A stretch of DNA of 64,000 bases from Lasiodiplodia sp. COLG20 (GCA_009801085.1 VNWV01000009.1:486501-550500), one strand, 5' to 3'; positions 8,565 to 19,870 are shown, numbered from the stretch's first letter. Made by a program: numbers and translations. Notes: a model not told the origin generated them from the sequence alone.

Positions 8565-11237
8565 TCACCGCGCAGTCCTCCTAATATCTGCAATGGCCCG
8601 CCGTCGATGGTCGCTATCTGCAAACAACGCTTCGATTAGATCCACAACCTCGTCCGCCTCAAATTCAAGCTTTAGTTCGCCTTCGGTCCACAAGTACTTG
8701 ATGTCAGCCAGGGTGCCTTCAAGGATCTCGCTAAGATACTGGAACTTGAACCAGTTGGGCGTGTAGATGCCAGTCATGTCTCCTTGTTGTCCTGGCTGCT
8801 TGAACAGGTCGCTGACCTCGCACACGCGGTTGCACAACTCCCGAAGACGCTTCGACTCTTCTTCGGAGATGTCGCTCATGTCCTCGATGTCGACAATCAT
8901 CTTGTTGAGCACCGTCGCCAGAAGGGACCCCAGCGATTGCAGGAGCGCCGAGTGTGATAGCACGCCTGTCCACTGCTCGGCCACATCCCTGATCCGGTCC
9001 GCCGTCATCGAGACAGCATTGTCGCACTCTGCGGCGAAAGGCGCTGTTGTGCAATTGCTGAAGCCTTGGGCTCCATCGAGCAGGTCCCGGAGGATAGTCC
9101 TTTGTGACTCCATCTCCTTGCCGTATGCACGCTTGCTGAAACTCTCAATGGCTTTCAGGTCAGCATCAAGGCGTAGGCGGCTTGACGGTTTTGACGATGA
9201 TGGCAGATCTGACGACTCATCCGATCTGGCCTGTCTCGCCAGGAAATCACGCAGCTCGTCCACCAAACGGGTGGAGTCGTTGTAAGCCAACATGTTCCCG
9301 GCGGTGTCGTTAGCGTAGTAAACCGGCGCGGTCGCTCGATACATGGCCAAGATGAGTGTCGGGATGGAGTAAAGGCCGGCGGCAGCCGGTGTAACCGGGG
9401 AGTCGGCGAAGCTGCGAATTGTTAGAACCAATGGATGCACTGAAGAGAAGGGGAGCTTACTTCGGGCGAGCAAGGGCTTGAGCATCGGCGACCACCCGAG
9501 TAATGACTTCCATGATGGCGTCTGGTATGCCTGTGACCGTGTATTTCTCCCGCAACGTTAATTCTCTCTCCTGGGCCCCCGACCGTCCCGTTTCCCCGTT
9601 GGGCTTCGATGACTGCTCCTGCGATGCAACACCTTTCGGCATGTCTGCAGCCTCGTCATCATCACCCCAACCCCACGCATCCGTGTCTTCCTCCTCAGGG
9701 TTGCCTTTCGAGCCCTTCTCAGATTTTGACTCAGCGTCATCATCCAGACCCCAAGCATCCGCATCCATGTCTTCTTCTTCCACGTGCGATGCCCCCTGCT
9801 TCCCCTTGGTCTCGGCAGACTCTGATGTTTTCTCGGCCTCGTCGTTGCCCCACGCATCCCAACCTTCGTCAGCCTCCTCGCCAGCCTCTGCTGCCATGAT
9901 CGCGTCATCACGGGACACCATCTGCGTTTCCACGCGCTCCACTTCCTTCTTGTGTCGAATTCCTTGAGAACACAGTTCCCGCACAGATGCCAGCGCATCT
10001 TCTTTTCTGCGTGCAAGCCAGTTGCGCGGCGTCTTCTCCACCCATTCATGAAGCTCTTTGCATGGCCAACCCAGGTCCTCGACATAGCGCGCGAGACTGG
10101 ATACTGATGACAAGGTGTCTTGAAAAGAACCAAGATGGTCAAGCGAAACAGGGATCGAGGGATCGAGCCAGTCTGCAATGAGCCGGGAAGCGACGCCTGG
10201 CAGGAGTTTCTCACACAGAGGGGCAGAAATGGACGCTGGTAGGCGCTTGCTAAGAAATTCGCAAATGTGCCGAACGTCGGTCACTACGTCCGACGGTGCT
10301 GCACCAGAGGAAACGGCAATGGTGTCATCAGCAATGCTGACAGCATTGGACTTGCGGTTCGAGGTCAACCGAGGTCTCACAATCGCATGCTCGAAAGCTT
10401 TCTGGAACTTGAGAAGGGCAGCGTCAAGGGTGCCGAGACGGGAGAGGGCGTCGACCACCGTGGGCAGGGTCATATCTGCGGCGGTTTAGAACAGCACGCT
10501 GCAGGCGGGCCGCGCACACTTACTGTCGACTTGCTCGTTGACGGTTACGGAGCGAGCAGGAATGTCAGCCGCGAGCAGGAGGCCCCAGGCACGGGTGGCG
10601 GTTTCTGCCAGAGCGTCGCGCAGCTGGCTCGCGCGCTTCTGCAAGACGCCGGCTACTCTGGTGTCCCTGAACGGCCCCAGGTGCAGTATGTAGTCGTCGA
10701 CCTGGTGCACCTTCTGCAGGGCGCCGAGGATGTCCTGTTCGAGGGCGGCATCCTGGGCGCCGTCCAGCAGGAGCGAGGCCTGCTTGATGCGCTCGAGCGT
10801 GGCAGTGAGGGTGTCATTGAAGGCGAGCTCGTTCTTGAGGAGGGCGGCCTTGCCCGAGGCGTCGTGGACGGTGGCGTGGAGGGTGTTTGCGGCCTCGGCC
10901 TGCTGGACAATGTCGTGGGCGGTTGCGCGCGAGCGCTCAATGTCGGCCTGCAGCTGCTTGGCCTGGGCAATCCAGCTGTCGACGTCGGGGGCGGCAGCGC
11001 GGCTTAGGGCGCGGATCTCAGCCTGCAGGCGCGTCAGCAGGCAGCGGGGAAGCCGGGGCGGGGAGGGCGACGCGCCTTGACTTCAGTCCGGGCCCTCTCA
11101 ATGCCGGCGAGCAAGGTGGGAAAGGCATCGCGCGGCAGCTGGGCCGAGGCGACGTGCTCGCTGTCCGGGTAGGCGCCGTGCTCGACGGACTCGAGCACGA
11201 CCTGGCCGAGCTTCTGCGGCGTCAGAATGGGCGGCAT
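8565..11237 (-). CDS. Dsl1/ZW10-type ER tethering complex subunit
   Basis: A long helical protein of the ZW10/Dsl1 family, a subunit of the Dsl1 (NRZ) complex that captures COPI vesicles at the ER. Exons on the minus strand: 11237-11076, 11022-10524, 10475-9461 and 9411-8565, about 840 residues. Introns 2 and 3 (48 and 49 bases) are canonical. The first intron fits best as a 53-base intron with a GC donor (GCGCGT...CTGCAG, 11023-11075) giving EVKAEIRALSR; a weak GTCAAG donor six bases earlier is the alternative, removing two residues. The N-terminus matches the ZW10 pattern (APDVDSWIAQAKQLQADIE). The centre, about residues 420-495, is acidic with three Trp motifs: WDAWGNDE, DAWGLDDD and DAWGWGDDD. 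These resemble the tryptophan/acidic 'lasso' of yeast Dsl1 that binds coatomer. The C-terminal half ends near LIEALFADSDHRRRAIADI. Family assignment is by pattern and is fairly sure. Confidence 0.85.
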
Positions 11238-11726
11238 GGTGTTGGGTGGTGTTTGCTGGCATGAGCTCCGACGTCAGACGGCGCAAAAAGCCCGGCCGCA
11301 CGGCCGCCCGTGACTGCCCCAGCATCCGCCTTCTCGCTCTCTCCACGCAGCGCCTACGACCTTGTGCCATCCTGTCCGGTACGTGCCATCCCCAGACCAC
11401 CGGCTGCTGCAGCGTCCCGGCCCCCGTCTTCCATCTGCGCGCCGAATCGGGAAATGCTGATTAGTGCGACGCGGCCCCAGCACGGCAACCGAGCGACCAC
11501 CTTGCGAGCCGGCGTCTTCTGGTGACACGCGCGCGTTTGGCTCGAGCACGGCAACCGCTGACCGTCCGCCCAGTGTCTTTGCCTTCGGTCTTCTGCTGGC
11601 CTTCTCTGCTCGGTATCGCGTCCCCTCCGCCATGGCTTCAGTTTCCCCTCGTTCTGCTCTGACTCCGGCCCCAGCCTCCTGCAGCCTCTCCGTCGCTTGG
11701 TTGCTGCACCGAACTGCCTCGCCATC
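11238..11726. promoter_or_regulatory. Bidirectional promoter region
   Basis: A 489-base gap between the divergent starts of the Dsl1-like gene (-) and the M16 peptidase gene (+). The open frames crossing it are GC-rich noise. No defined site is claimed. Confidence 0.5.
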
Positions 11727-14700
11727 ATGCCGGGCTTAGTCGAGAACATGCCTCGTTTCAGAACTGTCCAGCAGTTTGAAGCAGACTATGCTCCCGCCAA
11801 GTTCTCTCAGTATGAGTCTACGCGGACCGGCATGAGGGTCGTCGTCGTTGACCGAAAAGGCCCCAAGGTCAACGGCTACTTCGCTCTTGCTACCGAGATT
11901 CATGATGATTCAGGTGCTCGTAGGTGAAGCGTGTGAGATTTTTGCCGAAACCAGGCGTGCCGGTGCTAACGGACGCAGCGCACACCCTGGAGCATCTTTG
12001 CTTCATGGTAAGCCCCGCGTGCACACCAACACCGCGAGTCTGCTAATGCTGCCCTAGGGCTCGCGAAGCTACAAGTACAAGGGCGTTCTTGACCGTCTGG
12101 CCACGAGAGCTTACTCAAACACGAATGCCTGGACTGCCACTGACCATACGGCCTACACCCTGGATACCGCAGGCTGGGAAGGCTTCGCCCAGATCGTCTG
12201 TTCCCCCTGCACTCCACTGCACCCCGGCGACCCTCACTGACGCCGCTGCCACAGCTGCCCGTCTATCTCGAACACGTCTTGCTCCCGACGTTGACCGACG
12301 AGGGTTGCTACACCGAAGTCCATCACATCGATGGCACTGGCAAGGATGCCGGGTACGTAATCCGCAACCATGACGCATGGAAGCCTAACCTTTCGACAGT
12401 GTGGTTTATTCCGAGATGCAAGGCGTGCAGAACACGCAGGGGGAGCTCATGGAGCTTCAGGCCCGCCGTCTCCTTTACCCTGAGGGCAACGGCTTCCGTT
12501 ACGAGACGGGCGGCATGATGGAGCAGCTGCGCGTGCTCACTGCAGACCGTATTCGCGCATTCCACAAAGACATGTACCAGCCCAAGAACCTGTGCCTCGT
12601 CATCACCGGCGAAGTGGACCACGACAATCTACTCTCCATCTTGGACAAGTTCGAAGACAGCATCGTGGGCGCCATGCCTCCACTTGATGCACCCTTTAAG
12701 AGACCGTGGGTCGACTCCGGCCCGACGCTTCCTTTGTCCAAGACTATCGTCGACACCGTTGAGTTTCCCGAAGACGACGAGTCTACAGGAGAGATTCTGA
12801 TTGGGTTCTTCGGCCCCAAGTGCAACGACATTCTCAACGGTCAGCCGTCCGCCCGTCCTTGATTTCGTATGCTAACGTGCATAGGAACGGCAATGGACGT
12901 GCTCCTAACCTATCTGGCCGAGTCCTCTGTTTCACTCCTCGAGAACGTCATCGTCGAGAAGGAGCAGATTGCGAGCGCGGTCTACTACCAGACAGACAAC
13001 CGCCCAGACACGGTCGTGTGGTTCACACTCAGCGCCGTTGCCACCGAAAAACTCTCGGAGGTTGAGAAGAGATTCTTCGAGATTCTCAAGGAGGCGGCGT
13101 CAAAGCCCGTCGACATGACTTACATGTCCGATTGCATAGATCGGTTGAAGAAACAAGTCATGCTCACAACGGAGAATTCGCTCGATAGATTCGCCGACGC
13201 CATCATCCAAGACCACCTTTTCGGCGAGCGAGACGGTTCAACTCTCTACGACGGCCTTCATTCACTGAAAGTGTTTGAAGCCTTGAAGAAGTGGACCGAC
13301 AAGCAGTGGCGAGAGTTTCTGTCAAAGTGGCTCGCAGACGCCCATCATGTGTCCATCCTAGGCGTCCCTTCGCGGAAGCTTTCCAAGAAGCTGAAGAGCG
13401 ACGAGAAGGCTCGTGTGAAGGAACAGCGAGATCGCCTCGGCGAAGAAGGGCTGAAGAAGCTCGCCCAGAAGCTCGAGGAAGCCAAGGCCGAGAATGACAA
13501 GCCGATTCCTCCTGAAATCTTGGAGTCGTTTAAGGTTCCTGGAGTCGAGTCGATTCACTTCATCCCGACGACAACTGCTCGTTCCGGTCTCGCTAAGAAA
13601 ATGGGCAACCTCGACAGCGACATCCAAAGGCACGTCGACGAGGACAAGAGCGACATCCCGCTATTCATTCACTTCGAATCGATTCCCACTAACTTTGTCC
13701 ACGTGAGCCTCGTCCTCTGCACAGGCTCTGTTCCGCTTCAACTAAAGCCCCTTCTCACCGTCTACATTAACAACTTCTTCACGACCCCGATCATGCGCGA
13801 CGGAGCGCGCGTGGAATTCGAACAGGTCGTGACGGAGCTTGAGAAGGATACTGTCACCTACCGGATCGATGCAGGGTCTTCTATCGGAAACTCTGAGCTC
13901 CTGCGCGTCAAGCTGTCGGTCGAGCGCGAGAAGTACGAGACCGCCATTAAGTGGCTCAAAGACATTCTTTTTAATAGCGTCTTCGACGTGGAACGGCTGA
14001 AGGCTACTCTCACCAAGATGCTGGCCGACATTCCGGACGAGAAGCGGAGTGGCCACGACATGGCCTATGCCGTTGATTCCATGCTGCATTACGCATCCAT
14101 CTCATCTAGCCGTACGCAGAACACTCTGGTTAAGGCACTCTACTTGAAGCGCATCAATAAGCTGCTTGCGAAAGATCCTGATGCTGTCATCGGCCGCCTG
14201 GAAGACCTGCGCAAGAGCCTGTTGCGCTTCTCGAACATGCGTGTTCTTGTCGTCGCCGACGTATCCAAGCTTTCCAATCCCGTATCGGCGTGGAAGTCCT
14301 TCGTGGCCGACCTCGATACGAAGCAGTCGCTTGCACCGCTGGACTCGCGCAAGGAAGCCCTCAGCGACGCAGCTAAGAACCCAGGTCAATTCAACTACAT
14401 CGTCCCCATGCCCACCATCGACTCCTCTTACGCACTCTTCACCGCGCGTGGGCCCGATTCGTACCAGCACCCCTCGCTCCCCGCCCTCATGGTCGCACTT
14501 GCCTACCTCGAGGCAGTCGAAGGACCACTTTGGGTCGCTGTGCGTGGCACTGGTCTCGCGTACGGCACGTCGTTCGCGCGCGGCACCGACACCGGCCTCC
14601 TCGGTTATCGCATCTACCGGTCGCCCGACACGTTCAAGGCGTACAGCACCAGCCGCAGCGTCGTTGAGGACTTCATCTCGGGCGTGCGACCGTTCGAGAA

Positions 14701-15245
14701 GCACGCGCTCGAGGGTGCCATTAGCACTATCGTCGAAGGCTTCGCGGACGAGCAGCCTACTATGGTGTCGGCGGCGACGCTCGGCTTTGTTAACCAGGTC
14801 GTCAAGGGCATCCCCAAGGACTGGAGCAAGGGTATGCTGGAAAAAGTGCGCAAGGTGGGCGTCGAGGAGATCAAAGCGGTGCTAAAGGAATTCGTGCTCC
14901 CCGTCTTCCTGCCGGGTAAGGCGAACGTGGTTGTCACTTGCGCCACGATCATGGAGGAAGTAAGTGGCCAGCCCTGTTTCCTTTCATCTACTTTTGTGAG
15001 ATAGTGCTCTTTGCTGACCGTTTGCCCTCAACTAGGACCTCAAGAAGAACCTCGAGTCCGTGGGATTCAAGCCTGAAGTCCGCACCTTGGCATCCTTCCA
15101 GGACGATTACGGGCTCAAGCCTGAGCCTGGCGATGAAGACGACGAGGCGGAGGACGATGGCGATGAAGAGGACGATGATGATGAAGATGATGACGAAGAA
15201 GGCAGCGACGATTGCACCGAGAACGATGAAAGTGAAGAAGAGTAA
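11727..15245 (+). CDS. M16-family zinc metallopeptidase (YOL098C/Sdd3-like)
   Basis: A large single-chain insulinase/pitrilysin-type peptidase resembling the poorly characterised yeast YOL098C group. Exons: 11727-11919, 11979-12007, 12058-12195, 12255-12352, 12400-12839, 12885-14959 and 15036-15245; all join in frame and give 1060 residues. The inverted zinc motif HxxEH lies in exon 2 as HTLEH (residues 66-70), after VNGYFALATEIHDDSGAP. The donor at 11920 (GTAGGT) was chosen because it restores GAPHTLEH; an earlier GT would delete two conserved residues. Further blocks are STNTNAWTATDHTAYTL-like (here AYSNTNAWTATDHTAY), VVYSEMQGVQNTQ, and FHKDMYQPKNLCLVITG. The C-terminus is a very acidic tail (residues about 1015-1060, almost all D/E). 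No targeting signal is obvious, suggesting a cytosolic enzyme. The biological substrate is unknown. Confidence 0.93.
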
Positions 15246-15876
15246 TCAGACCCATGGGGTGTGTATAGCATGTGGCTAGGTGGGTTGATAACTGAAGAAA
15301 TACAGGTCAGTAAATATCCCGGCTTATAGACTGCAGGGATCTGCTAGTGAATACAGAGGGGTATTTTAGCTGAATGCTATTGTTTTTTGAGGGCAAAACA
15401 TAAACCCAATCCATGTCGTATGCAAAAGCCCAGCTACCACTCGAGCGGCTGGGCGCAACCAAATTCAACCCCCTTCACCAAAATATACATTTTTCAAAAC
15501 GCCGCAACCCTTGAACGAAGATATTGCAGATCGTTATCGTTGCTGCCTAGAAGGCTGTGCTACCAAATGTTGCTCATACCCTCTATAGCGGGAGAATGAA
15601 GCGAAGGTAGGTAGTCGCAACGGCTACCCGCTAGCGATAACGGCTACCGCTGGAAAAGGTTGTCGATCACGGCGTAAGTTCTAGTCTAGTCTCCAGTGAA
15701 ACCTGTCAATTCAAACTTAAGAAAGTTCCTTTCGGCAACAAGAAACTCCAGCACCTAGAGCGCTGCAATACTGTAGCCAGGTCTAAAATTTACAGAATCC
15801 TGCGTGAGGTTATCATGCGCCGAAGCGGGTCGGGCTTATAACCTGAAGAATGGGTCGAATAGTCTATAGAATATGG

Positions 15877-15941
15877 GTAGGCAGCGTAGAATACACACGC
15901 TGCCAGATCACTAAGTACTAGCCAACGGCGTACGGAGTAGT
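15877..15941 (-). repeat. Family C small element, partial second copy
   Basis: Read on the minus strand, this 65-base block matches the inserted element at 35776-35873: CTCCGTACGCCG, GATCTGGCAGCG and TCTACGCTGCC correspond to CTCCGTTTGCCG, CATCTGGCAGCG and TCTACGCTGCC there, in the same order and spacing. It contains the same small inverted repeat GGCAGCGT...ACGCTGCC. The element ends are not defined in this copy. Confidence 0.6.
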
Positions 15942-16031
15942 AACAAATAGAAAACGGAAGAGAGGAGATAGAGTCTACCTCATTGGTTAAAATCTAAGCT
16001 TATTATATTACTACGGTAGTAATTAAGCCTC

Positions 16032-16250
16032 TACAGCCCCCTCTCGCAGCCGATGGCTAGGGCGAAGAATAACAAGGGCTTTAGAACGTAGCGTAACTAT
16101 GCCCCAGCTCTGCCTTAGAAAAGTAACATATGTGAGTGGTTGAAGCTATCGTCCGGACGTGGATGTATACTTGTTAATTCAACATTTACATCTGGACGAT
16201 AGCTTCAACCGCCCGGGTATGTTTCGACTGGCGAAGAAAATTGTTGAGGC
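16032..16250. repeat. Foldback MITE family A, copy A4 with two left-type arms
   Basis: The left arm CGCAGCCGATGGCTAGGG, then GAAGAATAACAAGGGC and GAACGTAGCGTAACTATGCC, is the usual left arm. The core is 16136-16210 (GTTGAAGCTATCGTCC / GGACGATAGCTTCAAC). The right side, 16211-16250, reads GGTATGTTTCGACTGGCGAA, then GAAAATTGTTGAGGCATGC. This is the reverse complement of the left arm of the copy at 30040-30265, not of a right arm. Confidence 0.65.
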
Positions 16251-16508
16251 ATGCGAGGAAAGATCGAGTAGACGGGATTGTCCCTTCAGAGTAAGCGATG
16301 TTGAGGAAGATTCGACGGAGTCTATGATGGGGGGGGTTTCACACGCATGCTTGCTAAATTGGACGGCGGTTCGCTATCCATCGTTCACGCATGCGCCTCT
16401 ACCCAAGCCAGTCGCCTGGCTCTAGCTCTCTCTAGCAACTCGCGGTACTGTCCGAAAAACGTAGAATCTATCGGACAACGACCGATGTCAGCACACTGAG
16501 CTCTCCAT

Positions 16509-18030
16509 TCACAACAAATCCGTACCATCGGCCCAATCCGGCTGTGACTTGATAGCAAAATCCGAGGTACCGTCCTCGAAAGGCGGCCTTTCCTTCTGCA
16601 GCTTCGCCGCGACTCTATCGACCTCATCCCACACCCTCAGCAGATTCCTGCCCACAATCTTCGCCGCATCCTCATCGCTGACGCCTTCGTTGAGCAGCGC
16701 AGCCACGAGGTCGGGGAACTTGCTCACGTCTTCCAGGCCCTTGGGCGTGCCTTCGATTCCATCAAAATCTGTGCCGAGGCCCACGTGGTCATATCCGATG
16801 AGATCACCGATATGCTTGATGTGCCTGACAACCTGGGCAAGCGTGACGTTTGGCTCGTACAGGTCCGGGATGCCGGTGCCGGAGTCAGAGGCAGTGCAAG
16901 AAATGAAGCCCGGGTTGAAGTTGACCATGACGATGGAGTCGCGCTCCTTGACCAAGTGCAAGATGTCGTCGGGCACGTTGCGCGGGTGCGGGCAGAGGGC
17001 GTATGCGGAGCTGTGCGAGAAAATGGGGGGTGCGATGCTGCCGGCCCAGCTACCATCCTGGGAGCCGGCCAGAACGTCGCGCATGGTGTCGGGGCTGACG
17101 TGGGCCAGGTCGACGATCATGCCCATGCGGTTCATCTCCTCGATGAGGTCGCGGCCGGCGGCGGACACGCCACCCCAGTACGGGGAGCTGCGGACAGCCT
17201 GGCCCTCTTCGTTGGTGACGACGGCGGCGTCGGCATAGATGTTGTGGCAATTCCAGGTCAAGGTAGCGTAGCGGACGCCGAGCTGGTGGAAAAGGCGGAG
17301 GGTTGGGATGGAGTTGCCGATTTGATGCAGGCCTTCAATGATGACGGGAGCGATGTAGCGGCCTTCTCGGAAGGCGCGGAGAGCGGAGGCGCTGTCAGGA
17401 GTGGGGGTGAAGTATTTGGGGTATTTGGCGGCGAGACGGTGATACAGATCAAGCTGCTCAAGGGTTGCCTTGACGACTAGGTCGGGGTCAGGAACGCATG
17501 GGATGAAAGAGGACAGGAGACTTACTGGGGGCGTAAGCCTCGTCGGAGAAGTCGGTGGCGTTGGAAGGACAGGGTAAGAACGCGCTCCAGAACGCGCCGC
17601 TGCTCAGTCCTTCCTCGATGCGCGGCACGTCGACATGGTATTCCAGACCGCCATTCTCGAACTTGGAGGGGAAATTGCCGGAATTGATGCGGTTTCGATA
17701 CAGGTATCTCAGCATTATCATCAAGTCATTGTGGCCATCTGCAGGCGATCAGCGACAAAGGCACGAGAAACCCCGACTGCAATTGTTACCGATCAGCGGG
17801 TTCTCTCTGAGAATCCTGATGGCGCGGGATTCGACGGTTGTACAGTCTCGGATAAGAAGGCACTTGAAGTCGTACTGCAGATAGCTCCATAGTGTCACGA
17901 GGATGAAGGCGGGGAACACGACAAAGTTGAAGAAGACGCTGGCCGGGGAGCGAGCGGCGCGGCGCAGCGCAAGCCTCTTCTGAGAAGCAATGGCGTCCGG
18001 ACTCCTGGTGTCACTCTTAGCGCTGGACAT
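16509..18030 (-). CDS. Membrane-anchored dipeptidase (M19, renal dipeptidase type)
   Basis: A zinc-dependent dipeptidase of the membrane dipeptidase family, hydrolysing dipeptides. Exons on the minus strand: 18030-17790, 17738-17526 and 17476-16509, 473 residues; introns are 51 and 49 bases with GTAACA and GTAAGT donors. The N-terminus is followed by one membrane segment (residues about 30-50, FFNFVVFPAFILVTLWSY), so this is a type II membrane protein with a lumenal or extracellular catalytic domain. The first metal motif is DGHND (residues 81-85), formed across the first splice junction. Others are TLTWNCHN, the ...MIVDLAHVS block, PPIFSHSSAYALC and HVGLGTDFDG, all typical of M19. Shares a 175-base divergent promoter with ILM1. 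Confidence 0.94.
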
Positions 18031-18205
18031 TTTTGCGGTCACGGCAGAGGTGGGATGGAGTTGGCAACCTGAGTACCGAGCAAGGTAGTCGCGATCGGCA
18101 TGACGTCGGCCGAAAGACGGCGATCCCTGTGACGATCCATCACGACCAGGCAGCTCCAGCTCCAGCTCCAGTTCCAGGGGCCGGCTGCTACACCACCACG
18201 CCACC
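18031..18205. promoter_or_regulatory. Compact bidirectional promoter, dipeptidase / ILM1
   Basis: Only 175 bases separate the two divergent start codons. A short imperfect direct repeat of AGCTCC lies at about 18148-18178. No factor site is assigned. Confidence 0.6.
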
Positions 18206-18837
18206 ATGGCCATTATCTCCTCCTTCGCCATTGTCCGGGGCCTGTGCCTCTTCCACCTCACCCTCGCATGGTACCTTCTCAGTGCCCCGCGCGTCGTCGC
18301 GGAGCAGAACCTGGTCCTCCTGTTCGGAGAAGCCATGCGCATTGTAAAAATTCCCTTTGCGGCCTGCCGGCACCCACGCTGATGCATCTCCTGTAGCCTG
18401 AACCCACTCAATTCCTCAAGCCCAATTCCGCCTCCGCTTTTGCTGCCATCATCCTCGCTTTCCTCGGCCTCTCCGACCTCATCGCCGTGTCCATGGACGA
18501 GGAGATTGCCTTCCCTTACTGGGCAAACAACATCCCGCTCCGCCTGGCCTTCCTTATCGGCCTAACCGGCTACACGTACGCCTTCAAGCCGTCTCCTGGC
18601 CAGAGCCTCTTCAACCACGGCGTCGGCGATCCTTTGAAGAACAGGCTGGTCTTCACGTGGGGGTTCTTCGAATGCACTATCTGGTTCTGGGTATGGTCCC
18701 CTTTCCCTGCTTGGTTCATACGCTGTGCTGACGCTGGCTTCTAGGCATACGTTACTTTGAGGGACGAGAAGGCCAAGTTCGCCGAGCGTCTGCTCGAGAG
18801 GAGGAAGAGGGAGGCAGAGCTGCTGAGGGACGACTGA
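18206..18837 (+). CDS. ilm1: ILM1-like membrane protein
   Basis: Small multi-spanning membrane protein of the Ilm1 family (named for increased loss of mitochondrial DNA in yeast; ER-located there). Exons 18206-18343, 18397-18690 and 18745-18837 give 174 residues; donors are GTAAAA and GTATGG with TAG acceptors. Four hydrophobic segments are visible: LCLFHLTLAWYLL, FAAIILAFLGLSDLIAV, LRLAFLIGLTGYTYAF, and the WGFFECTIWFW segment near the second junction. A charged cytosolic tail ends ERRKREAELLRDD. The length and the order of segments (PYWANNIPLRLAFL, NRLVFTWGFFE) fit the family. The molecular function is unknown in general. Confidence 0.85.
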
Positions 18838-19870
18838 TCTGAATCGTGGAAGGAAAAAGAACAGTGTCACTTCTGGTGGTTGTGTCTCACCCTTTTTGCT
18901 TTCCTTTGCATTCGCTCACTGGGAAAGCTTCCTGATCGAGGCTCCACTAAAGCCCACCGTCACCCCACCAGGGTCGCGACGCCGCCGCATCCGTCTCTGT
19001 CTCTCGTCTTTAGCCCGAGGTTCAGGTCTCAGCAAGGCCTTGTCTTAGACATTCAACGCCCTTGCTGCATCTCACTCCTCTTTCTTTTCTCGCGTTAGTT
19101 CGACATGGTGCGATACAAGCGACACTGGCTAGTGACAATGACCAGAGCCCACCGGGTTTCATCAACGAAAAAAGCCCTCGTAGGTACATTGTAGAGATGT
19201 AACTCGGAAGAACAGCCACCGCACTCCATCTAAGCCAAACAGCAAGGAGAGCTGAAGAGAGAAAAGGAAAACTTGGTTGCAGAAGTGTGGTGTATATATG
19301 GATGATGGAGGGGCACTAATAGTGTTGTTCTTAATTGGTTGCAACCTCTCACGCCATGAGGCCACGATCCTGTAGAAAAGGAATACAGATGACTTAATTA
19401 TTCTAGTCTTTCGAGATATTGTTAGATACTGTCGAAGTAGGCTAATGGAGAATAAACCTTATGCGGTACTCCTTACAGAAGCAGGAGAAATGTTGGTGTG
19501 GGCTAGAAACAGCCCAGCGGCCGATGCCGGGCGATATTGCAGCCGACGGTTAGCGTGGATTTGTTTTTCACTCATGCCATGGGTAGTTGAAGCTATCGTC
19601 TGGATGTAAATGTAGAGTTAATAATTATACATTCACGTCTGGACGATAGCTTCAACTACCCATGGATGGCATGAGCGAAAAATCCACGCTAGCCATCGGC
19701 TGCAAGAGGTGATTGGTGGCCGCTCGGCGCTAAAAGTCAATTCCGGCCTTTTGCCGCCACGCGCGAAGCTCGCGACTCGACGCGATAGCGCGACTTCTTC
19801 ATCTCTCCATCACCACCTTCCTCCACACAACCTGCCGGAAAGCTTACCTACGCCTTCCGTTGCAGCAACA
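18838..19870. other. Intergenic stretch with a near-perfect palindrome
   Basis: No gene is supported. It holds the ILM1 3' region, a foldback element (19537-19705), and the CDC6 promoter, which contains GC-rich CGCGAAG/CGCGACT clusters near 19760-19795. These CGCG clusters resemble MCB-type G1/S sites (ACGCGT core) only loosely. Confidence 0.55.
19537..19705. repeat. Foldback MITE family A, copy A5, palindrome with two right-type arms
   Basis: The two halves are nearly identical inverted copies. The left half runs TTGCAGCCGACGGTTAGCG, then TGGATTTG and CTCATGCCATGGGTAGTTG; the right half is its reverse complement, ending CGCTAGCCATCGGCTGCAA. The loop is of the AATTAATAATTATAC type. Both outer arms are the right-hand type of other copies, so this is a double-right element of 169 bases that could form an ~80-base-pair hairpin. 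Confidence 0.88.

Larger units (their letters stand above)
15246..16508. other. Convergent intergenic stretch with repeats
   Basis: 3' regions of two convergent genes. No gene is supported. It contains a second copy of a 98-base inserted element (15877-15941) and a foldback element copy (16032-16250). Between 15940 and 16030 it is AT-rich. Confidence 0.65.

Noticed and set aside
10267..11007. Plus-strand frame of 246 codons opposite the Dsl1-like gene
   Set aside because: Antisense to a multi-exon gene with consistent splice sites; Gly/Val-rich composition is a codon-bias shadow.
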